From Thermodesulfobacteriota bacterium (GTDB taxonomy: Bacteria; Desulfobacterota; QYQD01): a stretch of 7,364 bases of DNA. The DNA is taken from the NCBI GenBank assembly GCA_030017815.1, contig JASEGX010000122.1:1-7364 (forward strand), given 5' to 3'. A program made the position numbers and the translations under genes. The notes under the pieces are model-generated. The model worked only from the letters and a program-made list of their open reading frames with translations. It did no database searches and was not told the origin of the DNA. Of this stretch, positions 1 to 5,625 are shown piece after piece (within the stretch, counting starts at the first letter, position 1; every line of letters begins with the position of its first letter).

Positions 1-413
1 AAGATATACCTTTCTGGATTGAATATTTTATGGAGCGGTTATCGAGTGAGAATAAAGGAATTATCAAAAAGGTTACCCCCAGAGCCATGCAGTTTTTGAT
101 GGATTATTCCTGGCCTGGTAATGTCAAGGAGTTGGAGAACACCATCCAGTATGCCTATCTTACGACGCGAGACGAGCTTATTGACCAGGATGATCTTATC
201 CCCAGACTGCGTAATGAAGTGACCAGAGAAGAGGGGGAGGGAATAGTCTCATTCGAAGACAATGAAAAAATATTTCTACTGAGGATATTGCGGGAGGAAA
301 ACTGGAATAAGCTCCAGGTAGCCAAAAAACTCAAGATCAGCCGAAGTACCCTCTATGCGAAGCTAAGGAAATACAATCTGATAAACAAACCCTCGTCAGT
401 AGCGGAGGGGTGA
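1..413 (+). CDS. Sigma-54-dependent transcriptional activator (NtrC family), C-terminal part; 5' end outside window
   Basis: The reading frame is open from base 3, giving the last 136 residues of an enhancer-binding protein that activates sigma-54 RNA polymerase. The fragment opens with DIPFWIEYF, matching the DIP...F segment at the start of the AAA+ lid region in NtrC-type proteins. WPGNVKELEN follows at about residues 37-46, the hallmark WPGNVREL motif at the end of the AAA+ domain. The last ~45 residues form a Fis-type helix-turn-helix: an acidic E-K-I-F-L-L-R-I-L helix, then VAKKLKISRSTLYAKLRKY. The Walker A/B and GAFTGA motifs and any receiver or sensor domain lie upstream of the window, so the signal sensed cannot be told. 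The gene runs in the same direction as the ion-transport block, 40 bp upstream. Regulation of that block is possible, but I see no -24/-12 promoter in the gap. An internal ATG at base 30 is not a real start. Confidence 0.93.
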   Translation, partial: DIPFWIEYFMERLSSENKGIIKKVTPRAMQFLMDYSWPGNVKELENTIQYAYLTTRDELIDQDDLIPRLRNEVTREEGEGIVSFEDNEKIFLLRILREENWNKLQVAKKLKISRSTLYAKLRKYNLINKPSSVAEG

Positions 414-453
414 GGGTAATTACAAAAAACGTAACGTTCTACGGGGTGTCACT

Positions 454-729
454 ATGATCAATATGCAGCAATTCTTTATGGGTGTGAGCATCGCGTTAAG
501 CTTTCTGGTATTGCTTTGCCTCTACCGGGCTATTTTGGGGCCATTTATTACCAACCGGATAGTGGGCGTAGGCGCCATCGGGACCAAGACTCTGATCATG
601 TTACTCCTCATGGGTTTCATATACGACCGGGTGGATATGTTCGTCGATATAAGCATAGCTTACGCGCTCTTGAACTTTATCGGTACGCTCGCCGCGGCCA
701 AGTATTTTGAGATGAGGGGGGAAGTTTAA
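454..729 (+). CDS. mnhF: MnhF/MrpF/MbhB-like cation antiporter subunit F
   Basis: This 91-residue protein is the small F subunit of Mrp-type Na+/H+ antiporters, or MbhB of membrane-bound hydrogenases, and acts in the cytoplasmic membrane. Three hydrophobic helices are visible at roughly residues 5-27, 40-57 and 62-84. Family signatures are the R-x-x-x-GP start of the first loop (R25, G29-P30), TNRIVGVGAIGTKT at about 33-46 (equivalent to the DRIVALD..GT block), and VDISIAYALLNFIGTLAAAK at about 64-83. The TKT ending of the second block reads more like Mbh-type than classical bacterial MrpF proteins, from memory of the family. Length is normal. The ATG is preceded by a weak GGGGTG at 443-448. 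It is the first gene of the block: no MnhE/MbhA gene precedes it, although E normally sits directly upstream of F. The next gene starts 3 bp after its stop. Confidence 0.9.
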   Translation: MINMQQFFMGVSIALSFLVLLCLYRAILGPFITNRIVGVGAIGTKTLIMLLLMGFIYDRVDMFVDISIAYALLNFIGTLAAAKYFEMRGEV

Positions 730-732
730 TAT

Positions 733-1095
733 ATGGATATCATGACTATCGGGTCCATAATCACAGTGGTCTTTCTGGTGACCGGAGTCTTCTTCTTTAT
801 GGCCGGCACCATCGGGCTCCTGCGCCTGCCGGATTTCTTTTCCAGAATGCATGCCACGGGTAAGGGTGATACCCTGGCAGTTCTCTTATGCCTCATCGGT
901 CTAGCCATCTACAATGCTTTTGAGGGCAACTTTGCGCTACCCTATATCCTGGTGAGCATTAAGATCGTTTTTATTGCTATCTTTTGGTTTCTGGCTGGCC
1001 CGACAGCTACTCATGCCATATCACGTGCGGCCTTCAGATGTGGCGTGAAGCCCTGGACGCTGGAACATCAGTTTAAGGAGGTGGAGAAGCAGTGA
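733..1095 (+). CDS. mnhG: MnhG/MrpG/MbhC-like cation antiporter subunit G
   Basis: This 120-residue subunit G of the Mrp/Mbh sodium-proton module packs next to F in the ion-translocating membrane domain. Three hydrophobic stretches (about 5-28, 46-60 and 68-88) are seen. The diagnostic family block lies at 28-50: LLRLPDFFSRMHATGKGDTL, matching the G-x-x-R-x-PD-x-x-x-R-x-HA-x-x-K-x-x-T pattern. The C-terminal PTATHAISRAA at 90-100 matches the usual P-x-x-x-H-x-x-x-R-A-A. A hydrophilic tail of ~20 residues follows, a little longer than in minimal MrpG proteins. The ATG at 733 is favoured by the purine-rich GAGGGGGGA at 714-722. Its stop (1093-1095) overlaps the GTG start of the next gene, indicating coupled translation. 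Order F-G at the head of the block agrees with mrp and mbh operons. Confidence 0.93.
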   Translation: MDIMTIGSIITVVFLVTGVFFFMAGTIGLLRLPDFFSRMHATGKGDTLAVLLCLIGLAIYNAFEGNFALPYILVSIKIVFIAIFWFLAGPTATHAISRAAFRCGVKPWTLEHQFKEVEKQ

Positions 1096-1337
1096 TACTC
1101 CCACTTGATCTCATACTACTTGTCTTTGTGGTAATAACCGGCATCGCGGCTATACAAATAAGGGATCTTCTAGGCGCGGTCATTATCCTGGGGGCGTTCA
1201 GTTTCTTTATGTGTTTAGTTTATACGGAGATGGGCGCGGTGGATGTGGCTTTTACCGAGGCTTGCGTGGGTGCCGGCGTGGGTACGGTATTGTTTATTGC
1301 CGCAGTCCATAAGACTAAAAGGAGGTCGAAAGATTGA
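1092..1337 (+). CDS. mbhD: MbhD-like protein (DUF4040; MrpA C-terminal domain equivalent)
   Basis: This 81-residue membrane protein is equivalent to MbhD and to a domain fused at the C-terminal end of MrpA. In Mbh and Mrp structures this region contributes to the proposed sodium path. It shows three hydrophobic helices (about 4-20, 24-43 and 55-72) and a basic tail. The conserved acidic cluster is present: E46, D51 and E56 within TEMGAVDVAFTEA, corresponding to the family's A-PD-x-A-x-TEA segment, followed by GAGVGTVLFIAAV at 60-72. The start is GTG at 1092, overlapping the upstream TGA as GTGA. A perfect AGGAGGT lies at 1076-1082 and a second GGAG at 1083-1086, which supports this start. It occurs as a free-standing gene, as in archaeal mbh operons, rather than fused to a NuoL-like domain as in classical MrpA. 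Confidence 0.88.
   Translation: MILPLDLILLVFVVITGIAAIQIRDLLGAVIILGAFSFFMCLVYTEMGAVDVAFTEACVGAGVGTVLFIAAVHKTKRRSKD
1320..1326 (+). promoter_or_regulatory. Shine-Dalgarno site deciding the TTG start of the MbhE-like gene
   Basis: AGGAGGT is a full anti-16S match placed 7 nt before TTG at 1334. The TTG overlaps the preceding stop codon as TTGA. The same site, spacing and start codon recur before the NuoL-like gene, which makes both TTG starts more credible. Confidence 0.85.
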
Positions 1338-1627
1338 AAGTATTCGCTTTGCTAACGGTAATTATAATAGGTGGTCTTCTCGTTTATGGGGCGGAGGACT
1401 TCCCTAAGTGGGGGGATCCGCAGGGACCGGGTAGCGTACATGTCTCGCCTCGCTATATTCAGGGCACGTATATTGAGACCGGTACACCTAACGTAGTAAC
1501 GGCAGTGGTTGCTGATTACCGGGGCTATGACACCATGGGGGAGACTGTGGTTATCTTTACGGCCGGTGTGGCCTGCATCCTTATGTTACGAGGGAAAAAG
1601 AGGGGCGAGGGAGAAGGCGATGTTTGA
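1334..1627 (+). CDS. mbhE: MbhE-like membrane subunit
   Basis: This 97-residue protein matches MbhE of membrane-bound hydrogenase and the equivalent region of MrpA/MrpB. It has an N-terminal hydrophobic helix (about 3-18), an extracytoplasmic loop with GDPQGPGSVHVSPRYI at 27-42, then the diagnostic block at 48-78: ETGTPNVVTAVVADYRGYDT followed by MGETVVIFTAG, ending in a second membrane helix. Conserved polar residues D61, R63, D66 and E70 are all present. The start is TTG at 1334, supported by a perfect AGGAGGT. The C-terminus is a short basic/acidic tail that overlaps the next gene by 8 bp. In other operons an MnhB/MbhF gene normally follows or is fused here. In this window the reading passes straight to the C subunit, and no MnhB domain is found anywhere. 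Confidence 0.87.
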   Translation: MKVFALLTVIIIGGLLVYGAEDFPKWGDPQGPGSVHVSPRYIQGTYIETGTPNVVTAVVADYRGYDTMGETVVIFTAGVACILMLRGKKRGEGEGDV

Positions 1628-2006
1628 ATATATTGTAAGTAAATTTAACTACTGGATTTACATCTTCTTGATGATGCTTGGTCTTTACGCCATGATCGGG
1701 AAAAGGAATTTTGTAAAAAAGCTGATCGGCATGAATATCTTCCAAGTGTCGATAATACTTTTTTATATTTCTGTCGCGGCTAAGATCGGGGCCACGATAC
1801 CGATACTAACGGCGGAGGACGTCCATGGGGTGGCTAATCCTATCAACTACATGAATCCACTGCCCCACGTCCTTATGCTTACGGCCATCGTGGTGGGTAT
1901 CGCTACCACCGGCGTGGCCCTGGCCATAATAATTATGGTTTATAACCGGTACAAGACCCTCAACGAGGATGAGATACTAGAAATTCTCAGAAAGTCTGGA
2001 GTCTAA
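1620..2006 (+). CDS. mnhC: MnhC/MrpC/MbhG-like (NuoK-like) antiporter subunit C
   Basis: This 128-residue NuoK-like subunit sits between the small-subunit platform and the large antiporter subunit D. Three hydrophobic helices are visible (about 12-27, 35-58 and 84-107). The helix-2 entry reads NFVKKLIGMNIFQVSI (30-45); as usual in C subunits, NuoK's buried Glu is not present there. The helix-3 signature is NPLPHVLMLTAIVVGIATTG (79-98), very typical of MnhC/MbhG. The hydrophilic tail YKTLNEDEILEIL (111-123) also fits the family. The start is ATG at 1620, overlapping the preceding gene by 8 bp behind a purine-rich GGGAGAAGG; the frame stays open further upstream to 1509, but that stretch is the shifted reading of the MbhE-like gene. 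The next gene begins one base after its stop. Confidence 0.93.
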   Translation: MFEYIVSKFNYWIYIFLMMLGLYAMIGKRNFVKKLIGMNIFQVSIILFYISVAAKIGATIPILTAEDVHGVANPINYMNPLPHVLMLTAIVVGIATTGVALAIIIMVYNRYKTLNEDEILEILRKSGV

Positions 2007-2007
2007 C

Positions 2008-3513
2008 ATGACTTACGAACATTTTGCCATCTTGGCTATAATTGCGCCTTTAATGACTTCCTTCCTGGTTTTGTTACTTGGATGGTTCAGGAAAGGATTA
2101 TGTTATCCTTTAACCTTGGCCGCCTTGTTCGTCTCGTTGATTTCTTCGATTGGTATCTTGGACACCGTCATGGCCAAAGGAACCATCCATTATCACGTGG
2201 GCGCCTGGGCGCCACCCTGGGGTATAGAAATTGTTGTCGATTACCTCAATGGTTTTATGGTGGTTATGCTGACTTTCATTGCCTTTGTGGTGGCGATTTA
2301 CTCAAAAAAGAGCTTGGAACAGGAGATCCCGGACAAGATCGTTCCTTACTACAGTGTTTTTCTCCTCTTTGTGGCCGGCCTGATCGGGATTACGGTCACC
2401 GGGGACCTCTTTAACGTGTTTGTGTTTCTGGAGATTGCCTCCCTCTCCGGGTATGCACTGATAGCGGTTGGTGAAGATGGAGCCCCCCTGGCTGCATTTA
2501 GGTACGTAATTATGGGCACTATAGGGGCATGTTTTTACTATTTGGGAGTTGGGTATTTATACAGTGTAACTGGTTCCCTGAACATGGCCGATTTGTCTCA
2601 GATATTACCCAACCTCTACCACAACAAGACAGTATTGGTTGCCTTCGCTTTGTTTACGGTGGGAATCGCCCTTAAGATGGGTGTTTTCCCGTTACACGCC
2701 TGGCTTCCGGATGGGTATACCCGTGCGCCGTCCACTTCAAGCGCTATTATTGCTCCCATGGCCACCAAGGTCATGGCCTACCTGCTGGTCAGGATCTTCT
2801 TCACATTATTTAAACCCTATTTTGCTATAGACTTCATACCGGTAACTCAGTTCCTTACCTGGATTGCAGCCGCGGGCATTATCGCAGGTTCCATTCTAGC
2901 CATTGCCCAGACTGACTTAAAAAGGATGCTGGCTTATTCTTCTGTGGCCAACATAGGATATATCCTCCTGGGCATCGGGCTGGCCAACCAAATGGGTCTT
3001 ATAGGGGGATTACTGCATATCGTTAATCACGCTTTCATGAAAGGGACTTTGTTTTTGGTGACAGGCGGCATAGTGTACAAGATGGGGATGCGGGATATCA
3101 CGCAGTTTCGCGGCCTGCCCAAGAAGATGCCCTTTACTATGGCCGCCTTCACTATTGCCGCCTTGTCCATGGTAGGGGTGCCGCCCACCTGTGGTTTTTT
3201 CAGTAAAATATATTTAATCATGGGGGCTATTGACGCCAAGCAGTGGTTTTTTATAGCTGTCATACTCATGAGCAGTCTCCTTAATGTGGTTTATTTCTTC
3301 CGGGTGGTACAGATGGCATTCTTTAAACCCTATGAGCCGGCGTACGCCCATGATGGGGGAGATTATGAGAAGATCAAAATGGATGAGATGCCTTTAAGTA
3401 TGCTTATCCCCACCCTGATTCTGGCCGCGGGTATAATTTTACTCGGTGTCTTTAACGGAGATATCGTTTCTAACGCGATTCAACATGCTGTTCCGGTGGA
3501 TTTTTTGAGGTGA
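2008..3513 (+). CDS. mnhD: MnhD/MrpD/MbhH-like large antiporter subunit D
   Basis: This 501-residue, ~14-helix member of the proton-conducting transporter family (MrpD, MbhH, NuoN/M relatives) would move H+ (or exchange Na+/H+) through two linked half-channels. All expected charged residues are visible: Glu of TM5 at E142 (FLEIASLSGYAL), Lys of TM7 at K223 in GIALKMGVFPLHAWLPDGYT, Lys of TM8 at K254 (MATKVMAYLLVR), K305 in AQTDLKRMLAYSSV, H337/H341/K345 in the broken-helix region (LLHIVNHAFMKGTLF), and Lys of TM12 at K400 (GFFSKIYLI). Length is typical. GGAG at 1998-2001 precedes the ATG. It follows subunit C by one base, as in mrp and mbh operons. Its stop TGA overlaps an ATG (TGATG) that opens a possible 25-codon ORF. 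This is the most conventional of the three large subunits here and can serve as an internal reference for the other two. Confidence 0.95.
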   Translation: MTYEHFAILAIIAPLMTSFLVLLLGWFRKGLCYPLTLAALFVSLISSIGILDTVMAKGTIHYHVGAWAPPWGIEIVVDYLNGFMVVMLTFIAFVVAIYSKKSLEQEIPDKIVPYYSVFLLFVAGLIGITVTGDLFNVFVFLEIASLSGYALIAVGEDGAPLAAFRYVIMGTIGACFYYLGVGYLYSVTGSLNMADLSQILPNLYHNKTVLVAFALFTVGIALKMGVFPLHAWLPDGYTRAPSTSSAIIAPMATKVMAYLLVRIFFTLFKPYFAIDFIPVTQFLTWIAAAGIIAGSILAIAQTDLKRMLAYSSVANIGYILLGIGLANQMGLIGGLLHIVNHAFMKGTLFLVTGGIVYKMGMRDITQFRGLPKKMPFTMAAFTIAALSMVGVPPTCGFFSKIYLIMGAIDAKQWFFIAVILMSSLLNVVYFFRVVQMAFFKPYEPAYAHDGGDYEKIKMDEMPLSMLIPTLILAAGIILLGVFNGDIVSNAIQHAVPVDFLR

Positions 3514-3590
3514 TGGAAGTGACAGAGACTTGTGCACGCTGCTTAACGGGCATGGATGATTCTTATGATTATGTGGTAGGAGGTGGATGA
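3513..3590 (+). CDS. Possible 25-residue small ORF filling the gap between MnhD and NuoL-like genes
   Basis: A complete reading frame (ATG 3513, TGA 3588-3590) spans nearly the whole 79-bp gap. It is linked to the MnhD stop by TGATG and ends one base before the TTG start of the next gene. The peptide would begin MEVTETCARCLTG, with a C-x-x-C pair (C7, C10), continue with an acidic DDSYDY stretch and end VVGGG; the last residues are forced by the Shine-Dalgarno site of the next gene. The GAGG at 3507-3510 lies too close to the ATG for good independent initiation, so it would rely on coupling. It has no hydrophobic segment. I recognise no family. It may be a coupling leader, a small accessory peptide or a chance frame. 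Confidence 0.3.
   Translation: MEVTETCARCLTGMDDSYDYVVGGG
3578..3584 (+). promoter_or_regulatory. Shine-Dalgarno site deciding the TTG start of the NuoL-like gene
   Basis: AGGAGGT sits 7 nt upstream of TTG at 3592. The only other in-frame candidate, GTG at 3583, lies inside this site and cannot use it; a TAG at 3577 closes the frame further upstream. TTG at 3592 is therefore the preferred start. Confidence 0.8.
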
Positions 3591-3591
3591 G

Positions 3592-5625
3592 TTGGATATC
3601 CAGTTTGCTTGGTTATGTTTGATCTTCCCTCTGGTCGGTGTGGGTTTGACCCCAGTCCTGGCCAGGATTCATCCTACGCTCAGAGATTATGGAGCGGTAT
3701 TTTTTTCCGGTCTTGCGGCCTTTTCTGCCGTGACGCTTCTCCCCTATCTATTCGATCAACCTTCGAAGCTGCCCATTGAGAGTGTTTACGTATGGCTTGA
3801 TGCGCCCATAAAGGTGAGTTTCGGTATTTTAATTGATCCCTTAAGCATAATTATAGCCAACGTAGTCGCGGTCATCAGCTTCTTCATCATGATATACTGT
3901 CTGGGTTACATGAAGGGGGATTCTTCGGTAATGAGGTTCTGGATGCTGATGAACGCGTTCATCGGGAGTATGCTCCTCCTGGTCCTGGCCAACAACCTGT
4001 TGTTCATCTTTATCGGCTGGAAGCTGGTGGGTGTATGTAGCTACGGTTTGATCGGCTATTATTATCGGGATGAGCAGAAATACTGGATAGGTGGTCCACC
4101 TCCGACGAAATACGCCAAGCCTACAGACTGCGGTTTAAAGGCGCTGATTGTGACCGGCGTGGGGGATATGCTCATGTTGGGCGGGATCCTGATAATGTTC
4201 TACTATGCCAGGACCTTGAATATTCTGGAACTTTATCAGACTTCAGCCGTATGGATACCGGAAATGGCCAAGTCCCCGGGCCTGATCGTACTGGTCAGCG
4301 TTCTTCTCCTGGCCGGGCCTATTGGCAAGTCTGCCCAATTCCCGCTTCATGAGTGGCTCCCGGAGGCTATGGCCGGCCCCGGGCCGGTTTCAGCCCTGAT
4401 TCATGCGGCCACCATGGTAAAAAGTGGCGTCTATTTAGTGGCCAGGCTTATACCCATTTTCTATTACGGTTATTGGGTGGCCGGGTGCAGCGAGGCCCTA
4501 ACGTTTTTTACCTTAACTGCCTGGGTAGGGGTAATCACAGCCTTCCTGGCAGCCAGTCAAGGCCTGGTCTCCCTGGAGCTTAAGAAGGCCCTGGCTTATT
4601 CGACGGTCAGTCAGATAGGGTACATGATGCTGGCATTGGGAGTTACAGGATTTAGTCAAGGTATTTTGGTGAGCGGCTACGCGGCTGGAGTCTTCCACCT
4701 GGTAAGCCATGCCATGTTTAAGGCCTGTCTCTTCCTCTGTGCCGGCACGGTTATCCATACAGCCCATTCCATCTACATGCATGAGATGGGTTCGCTCAAG
4801 AAGTATATGCCGTACACCTGGTTTTTCATGACCATTGCGGGCCTATCCTTGATGGGCGTTCCTCCATTGCCCGGATTCTGGAGCAAAGATGCTGTGCTGG
4901 CCTCATGTCTCGCCTCTCAAAACTATTCTTTGTTCATAGCTGCGGTAGCCGCCGTGGTCTTTACGTCGTTCTATACCACCCGGATGATGGGGATGATTTT
5001 CTATGGAAAGACGAGCGAAAACGTAAAGCACCTGGAAGAAAAGAGGGCGCATCTGGGCGAAGGTTACCGCACGCAGACCTTTGCCTGTGGTGTCCTGGCT
5101 ATCGCCCTTCTTGTGGTCGGGGTATTGGGCCTCAAGTTCGAACACTTTTTCCACGGGGTCTTTGAATATAACCTGGTGGAACAACTTCACCTGCCGGTTC
5201 AGCATGCTGAAGGGAATGCCTCGCACCTGTTTGTACCGATTCTGTCGGTTGTTTGTGTGTTGTTAGGTGCTGTGCCGGCCTATTTCCTGTATATCGCGGG
5301 TAAATGGAATCCCGATACCATATTGCAGAGGTCTTCGTTTCTCCAGGTATTCCATAAGTTCTTCTGGGAGAGGTGGTACATTGATGCTTTCTATAATTGG
5401 TTTTTCGTGCGTGGAGCAGTCAATCTCTCCAACCTCGTGCCTCCGGTGGCTGAAGACCCATGGGATAAGGTGGTTCACAAGTGGATGCCGTCTTTCATTA
5501 CCAAGGGCGGCTATGCCCTGTTGAGGTTCATGCGGGCTGACACGAGGGATCTAACCTACAATGTAGGATACATCCTGGTACTTTTCATATTCTTTATTAT
5601 TGTTACAGTGTGGGGGTTAAAATGA
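3592..5625 (+). CDS. nuoL: NuoL-like proton-conducting antiporter subunit with altered TM5 charge
   Basis: This 677-residue (from TTG 3592) subunit is of NuoL/FpoL/MrpA type, ~16 helices. It corresponds to the distal antiporter of complex I-like arms. Recognisable parts are GILIDPLSII near 78, K246 of TM7 in GPIGKSAQFPLHEWLPEAMA, H271 and K277 in ALIHAATMVKSGVYLVARL, KK at 331-332 in LELKKALAYSTVSQIGYMML, H369/H373/K377 in FHLVSHAMFKACLFLCAG, and K432-D433 in GFWSKDAVLA. The last ~90 residues (FWERWYIDAFYNWFFVR onward) match the NuoL C-terminal region beyond the antiporter fold. Two departures stand out. The TM5 motif normally written GWE-GVG-CSY reads GWKLVGVCSY, giving Lys at 144 (AAG, 4021-4023). 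The NRVGD motif reads TGVGD (188-192), losing Arg. A proline-rich insertion, WIGGPPPTKYAKP, precedes this region and resembles archaeal FpoL-type subunits. A GTG at 3583 would add three residues. The symbol gives the family only; no Nuo redox module is nearby. Confidence 0.9.
   Translation: MDIQFAWLCLIFPLVGVGLTPVLARIHPTLRDYGAVFFSGLAAFSAVTLLPYLFDQPSKLPIESVYVWLDAPIKVSFGILIDPLSIIIANVVAVISFFIMIYCLGYMKGDSSVMRFWMLMNAFIGSMLLLVLANNLLFIFIGWKLVGVCSYGLIGYYYRDEQKYWIGGPPPTKYAKPTDCGLKALIVTGVGDMLMLGGILIMFYYARTLNILELYQTSAVWIPEMAKSPGLIVLVSVLLLAGPIGKSAQFPLHEWLPEAMAGPGPVSALIHAATMVKSGVYLVARLIPIFYYGYWVAGCSEALTFFTLTAWVGVITAFLAASQGLVSLELKKALAYSTVSQIGYMMLALGVTGFSQGILVSGYAAGVFHLVSHAMFKACLFLCAGTVIHTAHSIYMHEMGSLKKYMPYTWFFMTIAGLSLMGVPPLPGFWSKDAVLASCLASQNYSLFIAAVAAVVFTSFYTTRMMGMIFYGKTSENVKHLEEKRAHLGEGYRTQTFACGVLAIALLVVGVLGLKFEHFFHGVFEYNLVEQLHLPVQHAEGNASHLFVPILSVVCVLLGAVPAYFLYIAGKWNPDTILQRSSFLQVFHKFFWERWYIDAFYNWFFVRGAVNLSNLVPPVAEDPWDKVVHKWMPSFITKGGYALLRFMRADTRDLTYNVGYILVLFIFFIIVTVWGLK

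Noticed and set aside
428..438. AACGT-A-ACGTT inverted repeat in the gap before the MnhF-like gene
   Set aside because: Arms are only 5 bp and do not extend; a single copy of this size is expected by chance and I see no promoter elements around it.
1509..1619. Upstream extension of the MnhC-like reading frame with an earlier ATG
   Set aside because: The extra 37 residues lie fully inside the conserved MbhE coding region in another frame; homologues start at the MFEY methionine at 1620.
3027..3269. Open frame on the minus strand inside the MnhD gene (similarly 601-852, 4513-4782, 4903-5226)
   Set aside because: These are antisense shadows of well-conserved membrane-protein genes; their translations resemble no family and have no ribosome-binding context.
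3583..3591. GTG at 3583 as start of the NuoL-like gene
   Set aside because: It lies within the AGGAGGT site itself, leaving no ribosome-binding site; TTG at 3592 has ideal spacing.
5610..5621. GTG at 5610 as start of the NuoM-like gene
   Set aside because: ATG at 5622 has the ATGA overlap typical of this block and a G-rich site just upstream, so the four extra residues are unlikely.
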